Origin: Candidatus Hydrogenedens sp.
Lineage (GTDB): Bacteria; Hydrogenedentota; Hydrogenedentia; Hydrogenedentales; JAEUWI01
Direction of reading: 5' to 3'
Assembly: GCA_016125095.1 (NCBI GenBank)
Contig: WGMK01000015.1
Coordinates: 186,001 to 250,000, forward strand
Length of the DNA stretch: 64,000 nucleotides
A model generated the notes under the pieces. The model saw only the letters and a list, made by a program, of their open reading frames with translations, was not told the DNA's origin and searched no databases. A program made the translations under genes and the position numbers. Numbering within the stretch: position 1 is the stretch's first letter; every line of letters starts with the position of its first letter. Positions 9,342 to 16,962 of the stretch are shown piece by piece.

Positions 9342-10519
9342 GCGGCTTTCTCCTGGGTTTCTGGTTCCGGACGCGGTATCGTTTCTTCCACGAAGCCGCG
9401 CACCACCGTCATGCTTTCGTCCATCTCCTCGAGCGCGGGCTCGTAGCGGGCGAACTTCACGCGGTCGCAGTGGCGCAGCAGCTTCGAGAGCACGTCTTGC
9501 TGGTCGATGGACAGCGCGCCGCTGCCCCGGGCGCTGTCGAGGAACTCGGGCGTGGTCTGCTCGGGCGCGCGGATGCGGAATCGGTCTTCGATGTAGTAGC
9601 GCAGGATGGACGAGAGGTCGACGTAGAAGGTCTCGTAGCGTCCCTTGGCGGGCAGCTTGCGCGATTCGAGTTCCTTGAGCCGGCGCAGCGCCACTTCCCA
9701 CGCGGGCACGGGCGGCAGCGCCGGGGCGGGCTGGCGCCGGTTCCACCACCAGAACAGCCCGCACGCGAGCGCCAGCAGCGCGGCGGCGATGGACGCCCAC
9801 GCCCAGGACGGCAGCGACTTGGGCTGCTCGAGCGCGTCGGGCAGGGGCATCTCGGCAAAGTCCTGCGCGCTGGCCACTTCGTCTTCCGAGAGGTCGCGCA
9901 CGCGCAGGGCCAGCGCGGGAATCGACAGCGGCGTACTACCCTCGATGGTCATTTCCTGTGCGGGCAGAAAGTACACCCCGGGGCGGACGGCATCGAGAAT
10001 GTATTCCTGTTCAAGGATCGCGCGGTCCTCTGTGCGGGTTTCGCGCACGTCGCCCTTGCGGACGGTCAGGTCGGGCTCGACGCTCTTGAGTTCGGGGAAC
10101 GCGATGTTGTCGTCGGGCGCGGTCTCTACCCGCAGCGTGTAGGACGCGGTGCGGTGGTAGGGAATTTCGGAGGGCTCAAGCGTCACGGACAGCACTGGAG
10201 CCGCAGGGGCCGGCGGAACATCCTCGGCGCGGGCGCCGAACGCGGTGCACGCGAGAATTACCGCTAACACGATACGGATACGCGAAGTCGATCCCGGAAC
10301 TGCGGCGCAGCCGCTTTGGAGTGCGGCAGACTCGCTGCCGCTTTCCGGAGGGAGCTTGCTCCCGTCGCCGGTGGTACGGCCTCGGTCCGACGTGCAAGCG
10401 ACGGAAGCGAGCTTCCTCATCAAAGCGGGAGCTAGCTCCCGCACTCCAAGGCGGCTGCGCCGCAAAGAAATGCTGACCATCGCTGCCGCCACGCCGTATA
10501 TGCCGTATTGCGCCATCAT
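9338..10519 (-). CDS. BatD-like membrane protein with MITE-derived N-terminal segment
   Basis: 393 aa as read from the ATG at 10519, which directly follows the DUF58 stop and has a strong AGAGGA ribosome site inside the DUF58 tail. Residues about 18-73 are encoded by the MITE-like element at 10301-10464; the frame stays open through it. A normal signal peptide (VLAVILACTAFGARA) begins only after it, near residue 83. The mature part has a beta-rich domain, one transmembrane helix near residues 245-262 (WAWASIAAALLALACGLFWW) and a helical cytoplasmic domain, like the protein at 13053-13865. A GTG at 10270 could restart translation at the signal peptide. Role in the Bat system inferred from position. 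Confidence 0.75.
   Translation of the reverse strand: MMAQYGIYGVAAAMVSISLRRSRLGVRELAPALMRKLASVACTSDRGRTTGDGSKLPPESGSESAALQSGCAAVPGSTSRIRIVLAVILACTAFGARAEDVPPAPAAPVLSVTLEPSEIPYHRTASYTLRVETAPDDNIAFPELKSVEPDLTVRKGDVRETRTEDRAILEQEYILDAVRPGVYFLPAQEMTIEGSTPLSIPALALRVRDLSEDEVASAQDFAEMPLPDALEQPKSLPSWAWASIAAALLALACGLFWWWNRRQPAPALPPVPAWEVALRRLKELESRKLPAKGRYETFYVDLSSILRYYIEDRFRIRAPEQTTPEFLDSARGSGALSIDQQDVLSKLLRHCDRVKFARYEPALEEMDESMTVVRGFVEETIPRPEPETQEKAA
10301..10464. mobile_element. MITE-like element, copy 1 (164 bp, 24-bp terminal inverted repeats)
   Basis: The left end TGCGGCGCAGCCGCTTTGGA (through 10324) and the right end at 10441-10464 are inverted repeats matching at 23 of 24 positions. Inside are smaller palindromes (for example GGAGGGAGCTTGCTCCC). 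A second copy with the same ends is at 42791-42956. It encodes no transposase. No target-site duplication is obvious. It lies inside the N-terminal coding region of the Bat-operon gene at 9338-10519. Confidence 0.8.
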
Positions 10520-11398
10520 CTACTTCTTCCTCTTTTCGCGCATGCGGAAGAAGCGGTAAATCTCGTCGATGTAGTTGCCATCGGTGCGCACGTGCATGGC
10601 GTCCACCTTGTTTGTGCGGAGGATGGTGTCGCGGACCGCGGCGCGCTGACGCATTTCCTCGCTGTAGCGGGCACGCACTTTCTTGTCGCTCGTATCGACC
10701 AGGGTCTCGCGGCCGGTTTCCGAATCGCGCAGCGACACCAGGCCGACGTCCGGCAGTTCCTCCTCGCGGGGGTCGGTCACGGTCACCGCGATCACATCGT
10801 GCCGCTTGTTGGCGATGCGCAGCGCGTGGTCGTAGCCTTCGGCCATGAAGTCGGACAGGAGGAAGACCACCGCCCGGCGGCGCGTGACGTTGTTCAGGTA
10901 ATGCAGCGCGTCGGGGATATTCGTGCGCGCGCCCTTGGGCTGGAAATACAGCACCTCGCGGATGACGCGCAGCACGTGCTTGCGCCCCTTGCCGGGCGGA
11001 ATGTACAGCTCGACGGTGTCGGTGAAAATAATGAGGCCGACCTTGTCGTTGTTCTTGATGGCGCTGAAGGCCATGACCGCGCACATCTCGGCGGCCAGTT
11101 CGTTCTTGAAGCGTCCGACGCTGCCGAAGCGCCCCGAGGCCGACGCGTCCACCATCAGCATCACCGTCAGCTCGCGCTCTTCCGCCAGCACCTTCACATG
11201 CGGCGTCTCCGAGCGGGCGGTCACGTTCCAGTCGATCGACCGGATATCATCGCCCGGCACGTATTCGCGGACTTCCTTGAACTCCATGCCCTGCCCCTTG
11301 AAGACAGATTCGTACTGCCCCGCAAGGATTTCATTCACCATGCGGTTCGTACGGATCTGAATCCGTCGGATTTGGGCCATGACTTCAGAAGGGATCAT
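10520..11398 (-). CDS. DUF58 protein of the MoxR/Bat system
   Basis: 292 aa, the usual size. The opening IRRIQIRTNRMVNEILAGQY and the signature VREYVPGDDIRSIDWNVTAR are diagnostic for DUF58 proteins. A VWA-like core follows with a DASAS metal-site motif near residue 89 and a later LLSDF. DUF58 proteins accompany MoxR ATPases almost everywhere and are presumed substrates or partners. Here the gene is cut off from moxR by the GxxExxY cassette, whose outer repeat ends only nine bases before the start codon. The ribosome site is therefore poor. An internal ATG at 11380 is an alternative start. Confidence 0.9.
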   Translation of the reverse strand: MIPSEVMAQIRRIQIRTNRMVNEILAGQYESVFKGQGMEFKEVREYVPGDDIRSIDWNVTARSETPHVKVLAEERELTVMLMVDASASGRFGSVGRFKNELAAEMCAVMAFSAIKNNDKVGLIIFTDTVELYIPPGKGRKHVLRVIREVLYFQPKGARTNIPDALHYLNNVTRRRAVVFLLSDFMAEGYDHALRIANKRHDVIAVTVTDPREEELPDVGLVSLRDSETGRETLVDTSDKKVRARYSEEMRQRAAVRDTILRTNKVDAMHVRTDGNYIDEIYRFFRMREKRKK

Positions 11399-11407
11399 TT
11401 CTTTATC

Positions 11408-11436
11408 TCACCACAGAGGCACGGAGGGCACAGAGG
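11408..11436 (+). repeat. CACAGAGG-type repeat, outer copy
   Basis: A 29-base direct repeat beginning TCACCACAGAGGCACGGAGG. It matches the copy at 11872-11900 at 27 of 29 positions, with the GxxExxY gene lying between the two. This repeat type is, from memory, common next to GxxExxY genes in environmental bacteria. Confidence 0.8.
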
Positions 11437-11484
11437 GGAAGAGGAACACAAGAAGACCGGCAAGAGGATGAATATGAAATGGTA

Positions 11485-11865
11485 CTAATCATTTACGAGC
11501 CTCACTATGCCGTCGCGCAGATACGGGACATTGAATTTGATGAGGAGTCCGGTCTGCTTGCCGCTGAGCTTGAGGTAAGTCAGCAGCTGGGCTTTGTGTA
11601 TGTCTTCAATGTTATCCACGGCTTTCAGTTCCACAATCAGTTCGTCCGCGACCAACAGGTCCATCCGATACCCGGCATCGACCTGGACTCCCTTGTATTC
11701 GACCGGAAGGGCCAGCTGGCGTTCGTACGGAATGTCTCTCAAGTTCAATTCATGCGACAGGCAAGCTTCGTAAGAGGACTCCAGCAAACCCGGGCCAAGG
11801 TGCTTATGCACCTCAATCGCGGCGCCAATCACGGCTCCGCTCCATCGGCTGCGGTCTTCGTTCAA
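11485..11865 (-). CDS. GxxExxY protein (PD-(D/E)XK-like fold)
   Basis: 126 aa. The family signature GPGLLESSYEACL (GxxExxY) is at residues 24-36, after the usual AAIEVHKHLG. The nuclease-like core follows: GYRMDLLV (Asp), then ELIVELKAV (Glu-x-Lys), matching the D...ExK pattern of PD-(D/E)XK nucleases. It ends with the conserved LLINFN-type strand (here LLIKFNVPYL). The function of GxxExxY proteins is unknown. The start appears to be TTG with no clear ribosome site. The gene is inserted between moxR and its partner DUF58 gene and is bracketed by CACAGAGG repeats, so it reads as a small mobile cassette rather than part of the Bat system. Confidence 0.9.
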   Translation of the reverse strand: MNEDRSRWSGAVIGAAIEVHKHLGPGLLESSYEACLSHELNLRDIPYERQLALPVEYKGVQVDAGYRMDLLVADELIVELKAVDNIEDIHKAQLLTYLKLSGKQTGLLIKFNVPYLRDGIVRLVND

Positions 11866-12062
11866 GAGGATTCACCACAGAGGCATAGAGGGCACAGAGG
11901 AAGAAGAACGAAAAACTTCCTCCCACTTCCATTGCCGCCTTCTGCGCCTGCAATTCGCATATCCGTTCCTAATCTATTTTCTTGTTTTCTTTTCTTCCAC
12001 CACCTCCCCCTCTCTTCCTCTTCCATCTTCTCCGTGCCCTCTGTGCCTCTGTGGTGCATCCT
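11866..12062. repeat. Palindromic element with CACAGAGG ends
   Basis: The repeat copy at 11872-11900 and the inverted copy at 12032-12057 (CCGTGCCCTCTGTGCCTCTG) form the ends of an imperfect palindrome. The flanks AGAGGAT and ATCCTCT extend it. The middle is purine/pyrimidine-biased (TTTCTTTTCTTCC tracts). The open frame across it (11862-12059) is the translated repeat, not a gene. Confidence 0.75.
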
Positions 12063-12066
12063 CTTC

Positions 12067-13053
12067 CTAAGGCACCGGCACGGTATCCAGGATTTTCCGG
12101 ATGATGTCTTCGCTGGTCAGGCCTTCGGCTTCGGCCTCGTAGGTTTCTTTCACGCGGTGGCGGAGCACGTCCATCGCGACTTGCTTCACGTCGTTGGGGA
12201 ATACGTTGCCTTCGCCCTGGAGGAACGCCAACGCGCGGGCGGCCTGCTGCAGGTACAGCGTGGCGCGGGGCGAGGCGCCGTATTCGATCAGGTGGCTGAT
12301 CTTCAGGCCGTAGGCCTCGGGCTGGCGCGTGGCTTGCACGATGTCCACGATGTAGTTCTTCGCCTTGTCGTCCACATAGACCTGGTTCACCACCTCGCGC
12401 GCATCGACGATCTCCTGCCGCGTGACCACGGGGCTCACCTTGGGCGCGTGGAGCATGTCGACGCGATCCATGATTTCGCGCTCCTCGGCCTTGGTGGGAT
12501 AGGTGATCTTGATCTTCAGCATGAAGCGGTCCACCTGGGCCTCGGGCAGCGGATAGGTGCCTTCCTGCTCAATGGGGTTCTGCGTGGCGAGCACCATGAA
12601 GGGGTCGGGCAGCTTGAACGTCTCGTCGCCGATGGTGACCTGCCGTTCCTGCATGGCCTCGAGCAGCGCGCTCTGCACCTTGGCGGGCGCGCGGTTGATT
12701 TCGTCGGCCAGCACGATGTTGCCGAACACGGGGCCCTTCTTCGTGGTGAACTCGCCAGACTTTGGGCTATACACCAGCGTGCCGATCAGGTCGGCGGGCA
12801 GCAGGTCGGGCGTAAACTGGATGCGGCGGAAATCGCAATCCATCGATTTCGCCAGCGCGTTCACCGCCGTGGTCTTCGCCAGGCCGGGCACGCCCTCGAG
12901 CAGCACATGGCCGTTGGCCAGCATGCCCACCAGCAGCCGGTCGAGCATGTATTGCTGCCCGACGATCACCGTCGCGATCTGCTGGCGCAGGCGGTTCACG
13001 AATTTCGCCTGCTGTTCCACCCGGCGGCGGACTTCTTCCACGCTCACACTCAT
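12067..13053 (-). CDS. MoxR-family AAA+ ATPase
   Basis: 328 aa, standard MoxR length. The Walker A motif GVPGLAKTT is at residues 54-62. Walker B with its neighbours reads LADEINRAPAKVQSALLEAM, and the sensor and finger regions (ATQNPIEQEGTYPLPEAQVD) are typical. The C-terminal lid domain ends in RKILDTVPVP. MoxR ATPases act as chaperones in the cytoplasm for VWA-domain partners, here BatA and BatB. The start overlaps the upstream stop as TAATG. The ATPase is 670 bases away from its DUF58 partner because of the inserted GxxExxY cassette. Confidence 0.95.
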   Translation of the reverse strand: MSVSVEEVRRRVEQQAKFVNRLRQQIATVIVGQQYMLDRLLVGMLANGHVLLEGVPGLAKTTAVNALAKSMDCDFRRIQFTPDLLPADLIGTLVYSPKSGEFTTKKGPVFGNIVLADEINRAPAKVQSALLEAMQERQVTIGDETFKLPDPFMVLATQNPIEQEGTYPLPEAQVDRFMLKIKITYPTKAEEREIMDRVDMLHAPKVSPVVTRQEIVDAREVVNQVYVDDKAKNYIVDIVQATRQPEAYGLKISHLIEYGASPRATLYLQQAARALAFLQGEGNVFPNDVKQVAMDVLRHRVKETYEAEAEGLTSEDIIRKILDTVPVP

Positions 13054-13865
13054 TAGACGTTCTCCTTTAAGCGGGCCAGGGCGCGTTCGAGATCGCGCGC
13101 GACGCCGTCCATTTCATCGTCCGTGGGGCGCACCCCCTTGTAGCCGACCTCCTGCGCGCGTCGCTGCAGGGCATCGGGCGCGGGGCCTTCGCCAACCAGC
13201 GGGTGCAGTATCTTCGCCGCCTCGGCGAAGGCGAGGTAGACCTTGTAGAAATCTCCGTCGAGCCGGTGCTGTCGCGCCTGATGCAGCCGGGCCTGCACCT
13301 GTTCGGCGGGGGTGCCGCCGGGTGCCTGCTCCACCGGCTTGCGCGAACGCCGCGCCGCCCAGGCGACGAGCCCGAGTACCAAGGCCACGCCAAGCGCCGC
13401 TACGCCGCTCCAGAGGAAGGGCCGGATGTCGCGGACCACCTCGAACTCGAAAGGCTCGATACTCACCGTGACCGTCTTGCCCTCAGTTTCGAGCTTCTCG
13501 CCCGCCAGGGGCGTGTCATCAGGCGTGGTGATAAAGGTGTACGCGAGGCCGTCCAGCGTAAACGTGCCCATGCTCGCGCCGGTCACCGTCACAAGCTGGG
13601 TGTAAACTGGACCCTCGGGCGTATCCGAAGCCTCGAGCGTCCCCCACTCCAGCGAAATGCCTTCCGGCAGCTTCTCCGCCTCGAGATCGGGCGCAAGGGG
13701 AATCGTGCCGGCGTCGGGGTGCAGGTGCAGTTCCAACACCGCGGCCTCGCCCGGAATCGGCCGATGCTCGGGCAACTGCACCTCTATCTTCGCGGCAGCG
13801 GCCCCCCCACTGGCGAGTAGGAAAACCACCGCGAATAATGCATAATATGAATTCAGCCGTCTCAT
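13053..13865 (-). CDS. BatD-like signal-anchored membrane protein
   Basis: 270 aa, first gene of the Bat operon. An N-terminal signal segment (YYALFAVVFLLASGGAAAA) is followed by a beta-sandwich domain (about residues 25-140), one transmembrane helix near residues 150-168 (LWSGVAALGVALVLGLVAW), a basic stretch and a helical cytoplasmic tail. The layout repeats that of the protein at 9338-10519 and of the C-terminal half of BatD. It overlaps moxR by one base (TAATG). No good ribosome site is visible at the ATG. Function unknown beyond operon membership. Confidence 0.8.
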   Translation of the reverse strand: MRRLNSYYALFAVVFLLASGGAAAAKIEVQLPEHRPIPGEAAVLELHLHPDAGTIPLAPDLEAEKLPEGISLEWGTLEASDTPEGPVYTQLVTVTGASMGTFTLDGLAYTFITTPDDTPLAGEKLETEGKTVTVSIEPFEFEVVRDIRPFLWSGVAALGVALVLGLVAWAARRSRKPVEQAPGGTPAEQVQARLHQARQHRLDGDFYKVYLAFAEAAKILHPLVGEGPAPDALQRRAQEVGYKGVRPTDDEMDGVARDLERALARLKENV

Positions 13866-14147
13866 GCTGCGTGAAAAGCAGCTTCCGTGCCAGTGCGGCG
13901 CAGAGACACAACCCGTGGAAATACGGACACTTAGCCAAAGAAAGGGCTTTCACGGCTGCCTTATTTGAGGCGGTCTCGCGCGAATGAGGCGCAGGAAGGA
14001 CAAGCCGGACGGCGGAATAGCTTGGCTGGCCATGCCGTTGTCTTGCATGGCAGCAGCTGTCACACTAGCTAAACGAATGTCGCATTTGTTAGAATTGCCG
14101 TCAGTCAGATGAACGAACGCCGGGCAACCGGCGTAGAGGGTTTCGGG

Positions 14148-14390
14148 ATGAGCGCAATTACATCGACGGTCATGACCTTGGCTGATCTGCAACCCGGAGA
14201 TTTCGGCACAGTGGAACGCATCATGTGCCTGGGTCCGGTGCAACAGCGTTTGCTGGAACTCGGCATGAGTCCCGGGGTCGATCTCGAAGTGATCCGCACG
14301 GCCCCCCTGGGCGACCCGATGGAAGTCTACGTGCGCGGATTCCACCTCACGCTCCGCCGCAATGAAGCCCGCTGCGTCATCCTGAAATAA
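14148..14390 (+). CDS. feoA: FeoA-family ferrous iron transport protein
   Basis: 80 aa. It is a small SH3-like protein with the family pattern MTLADLQPGDFGTVERI, GPVQQRLLELGMSPG and a final RNEARCVIL. FeoA is a cytoplasmic accessory of the FeoB iron(II) transporter. The ATG at 14148 was chosen because GAGGG stands eight bases upstream and the length then fits the family; an ATG at 14109 is in frame. It precedes feoB by ten bases. No Fur-type operator is obvious upstream. Confidence 0.92.
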   Translation: MSAITSTVMTLADLQPGDFGTVERIMCLGPVQQRLLELGMSPGVDLEVIRTAPLGDPMEVYVRGFHLTLRRNEARCVILK

Positions 14391-14400
14391 ACACGAGCCC

Positions 14401-16590
14401 ATGCCTTCGACCATTGCCATTCTCGGCAATCCCAATGTCGGGAAAACGTCCATCTTCAACGCGCTCACTGGCCTGAACCAGTCGACCGCGAACTATGCTG
14501 GCGTTACCATCGACCGGAAATTCGGGCGCGTAAACTGCGACGGCGCGACGGGCACGCTTGTTGATCTTCCGGGCGCCTACAGCCTGGCCGCCCGCTCTCC
14601 CGATGAACTGATTGTGGCCGATGTGCTGCTCGGCCAGCGTGCCGACGAGGACCGCATCGACGGAATGCTGATCATCGTCGATGCCTCGAACCTCGAGCGC
14701 AACCTTTACTTCGTGTCGCAGCTGCTGGAGATGGAGATTCCGGCGGTGGTGGCGCTGAACATGATCGACGTGGCGAAGCGCCGCGGCATCAAGGTGGACG
14801 CCGACAAACTTTCCGAGGCCTTGGGACTTCCGGTGGTCCCCGTGTGCGGCAATACGGCCAAGGGTATCGATACCCTCAAGCTCCGGTTCGCCAAGCTGCT
14901 GCGGGGCGAAGTGCCGGCCGCCGAGGTGAAGTTCCGCTATCCGGGTCCGGAGACCCGCGCCATCGGCGAACTCGAGGCCGAACTGGCGCAGCACCGCGAC
15001 AAGATCGGGCGCGATGTGCCGCGTATCGAGGCCGTACGACTGCTGGTGGATGAGGGCGGCGAGACGGAATTGCGCGTTACAAAGCTGCTGGACGGCGGAT
15101 TCCCCACGCGGCTCAAGGCCATCCGGGAACATGCGATTAACGACGGCGTGCCTGCGGCCGTGCAGGAAGCCAACGCCCGCTATGGCTGGGCGCACTCGGT
15201 TATCGACGCCTGCGTGACCCGTCCCCCTAAGCGCATCCGCACGCGCTCGGAAAAGATCGACGACGTGGTGACGCACCGCATCTGGGGCACGCTGATTTTC
15301 GCGGCGGTCATGCTGTTCATCTTCCAGAGCATCTACGCCTGGGCCGTGCCCGCCATGGACCTGATCGACGGCGTGGTTGGCATGTCGGCCGAGTGGGCCG
15401 CCGCCTATCTGCCCGAGGGCATGTTGCAGAGCCTGGTGGTCGATGGCCTGATCGCGGGCGTCGGAAGCGTGGTCATTTTCCTGCCGCAGATTCTGCTGCT
15501 CAGCCTGTTTATCGCCATCCTCGAGGATTGCGGCTACATGGCGCGCGCGGCGTTTCTCTTGGACCGGCTGCTGAGCTGGTGCGGCCTGAGCGGGCAATCG
15601 TTCATTCCCATGCTCACCAGCTTCGCCTGCGCGATTCCGGGGCTACTCGCCACGCGCACCATTCAAAACCGCCGCGACCGGCTGGTGACGATGCTGGTGG
15701 CGCCGCTGATGAGCTGCTCGGCGCGTTTGCCGGTGTACATCATCATGATTGCCGCCTTCGTGCCGGCACGGCCGATACTCGGCGGACTGCTCGGCACGCA
15801 GGCCGTCACGCTCTTCTGCATGTACCTGCTGGGTGTCGTGGTCGCCGCGCCCGTGGCGTGGATCCTCAAGAAAACCCTGCTCCGCGGACCGCAGCCGCCG
15901 TTCCTGCTCGAGATGCCGTCCTACAAGACGCCACGCGCCGCCACGGTGTTCATCAAGGTCTATCGCGAAGGCCGCGAATTCCTCGTGCGCGCCGGCACGC
16001 TCATCTTCGCGGTGACGATCGTCGTGTGGGCCCTCGCCTACTTCCCGCATCCCGAGAGCGTGCTCGAAAAATACGAGGGACTCCGCACGGCCGCGGCCAA
16101 TGAGATCGCCGATACGGCCGCGCTGGACGAACGCATCGCCGAGATTGACAACCTCGAGGCGGGCGAACTGCTGCGCGGCAGCGTCCTCGGGCGTATCGGC
16201 CACGTGGTCGAGCCGGTCTTCCGGCCGCTCGGCTGGGACTGGCGCATCGCCACGGCCGCCATCGCCAGCTTCCCCGCGCGCGAGATCATCGTCGCGACCC
16301 TGGGCACCCTCTTCAATCTCGGCGCCGACGAGGACGAGGAATCGCCCGGCCTGCGAGAGACCCTGCGCAACGCCACCTGGCCCGACGGCACGCCGCTATT
16401 CACCCTTCCGGTGGCCTTGTCCATCATGGTGTTCTTCGCACTCTGCGCCCAATGCGGCGCCACGCTCATGGTGATGAAGCGCGAGACGAAGCAATGGCGC
16501 TGGCCCATCATCGCCTTTACCTACATGACCACGCTCGCCTATATCGGCGCCTTCCTCGCCTACCAGATAGGCACGGCGGTGCTGTCATGA
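14401..16590 (+). CDS. feoB: Ferrous iron transporter FeoB
   Basis: 729 aa. The N-terminal G-protein domain has G1 GNPNVGKTS, the switch region STANYAGVTIDRK, G3 DLPGAYS and G4 NMID. A helical guanine-dissociation-inhibitor-like part follows, then the polytopic membrane domain with two gate motifs (FIPMLTSFACAIPG and a second Gate region near FPAREIIVATLG). It moves Fe2+ across the inner membrane in a GTP-dependent way. A charged insert of about 40 residues (near 560-600, rich in Glu/Asp/Ala) lies between membrane segments. The stop overlaps the start of the next small gene (ATGA). Confidence 0.96.
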   Translation: MPSTIAILGNPNVGKTSIFNALTGLNQSTANYAGVTIDRKFGRVNCDGATGTLVDLPGAYSLAARSPDELIVADVLLGQRADEDRIDGMLIIVDASNLERNLYFVSQLLEMEIPAVVALNMIDVAKRRGIKVDADKLSEALGLPVVPVCGNTAKGIDTLKLRFAKLLRGEVPAAEVKFRYPGPETRAIGELEAELAQHRDKIGRDVPRIEAVRLLVDEGGETELRVTKLLDGGFPTRLKAIREHAINDGVPAAVQEANARYGWAHSVIDACVTRPPKRIRTRSEKIDDVVTHRIWGTLIFAAVMLFIFQSIYAWAVPAMDLIDGVVGMSAEWAAAYLPEGMLQSLVVDGLIAGVGSVVIFLPQILLLSLFIAILEDCGYMARAAFLLDRLLSWCGLSGQSFIPMLTSFACAIPGLLATRTIQNRRDRLVTMLVAPLMSCSARLPVYIIMIAAFVPARPILGGLLGTQAVTLFCMYLLGVVVAAPVAWILKKTLLRGPQPPFLLEMPSYKTPRAATVFIKVYREGREFLVRAGTLIFAVTIVVWALAYFPHPESVLEKYEGLRTAAANEIADTAALDERIAEIDNLEAGELLRGSVLGRIGHVVEPVFRPLGWDWRIATAAIASFPAREIIVATLGTLFNLGADEDEESPGLRETLRNATWPDGTPLFTLPVALSIMVFFALCAQCGATLMVMKRETKQWRWPIIAFTYMTTLAYIGAFLAYQIGTAVLS

Positions 16591-16730
16591 TCGAGGCGCT
16601 GATTACCGGTCTCGTTGTCGCCGCGGCTGCCGCGTACATCGGCCGTAGCCTCTACCGCGCCGCGCGCGGCAAAAGCCACGGCTGCGGACACTGCGGCAGC
16701 GATACCTGCGCCTCGGAGCCGAAGCGGTAG
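16587..16730 (+). CDS. Small Cys-rich FeoB-associated membrane protein
   Basis: 47 aa. One transmembrane helix (IEALITGLVVAAAAAYIGR) is followed by a basic stretch and a Cys/His cluster GCGHCGSDTC. This is the form of the 'FeoB-associated Cys-rich' proteins encoded after many feoB genes. It overlaps feoB by four bases, so it should be co-translated. The three Cys and one His could bind iron on the cytoplasmic side; that is inference. Confidence 0.8.
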   Translation: MIEALITGLVVAAAAAYIGRSLYRAARGKSHGCGHCGSDTCASEPKR

Positions 16731-16864
16731 CACGCCACAGCGCCGGCGATGCCAGGCCGAAGTAGCTCGGCACGATTTCTTCCCGGACCGCGAGCGGTCG
16801 AGTCCATCGCGGACGCATCAGCAAAGCTCGTGATTCAGCGTCGTGAAATCCCCATGTTATTTGC

Positions 16865-16893
16865 TTGTCCGCGCGGTTTTCCGTGTCTATAAT
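16865..16893 (+). promoter_or_regulatory. Sigma-70-type promoter
   Basis: -35 TTGTCC (16865-16870), a 17-base spacer and a perfect -10 TATAAT (16888-16893). Transcription would start near 16900, giving a leader of about 60 bases before the gene at 16963. The rest of the 16731-16962 gap shows nothing recognisable. Confidence 0.7.
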
Positions 16894-16962
16894 GACCGCT
16901 TGTCTTGTTGAGAAACGGGGTTCGCTTTTCGGGTGCGCCACGCGTACGGAGAGCTTTGAAGC

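Noticed and set aside
11862..12059. 65-aa open frame (MHHRGTEGTEK...)
   Set aside because: It is the CACAGAGG palindrome translated; such frames appear wherever the repeat occurs and do not form a protein family.
13950..14468. 172-aa minus-strand frame opposite feoA and the start of feoB
   Set aside because: Antisense to two well-supported genes, no recognisable domain.
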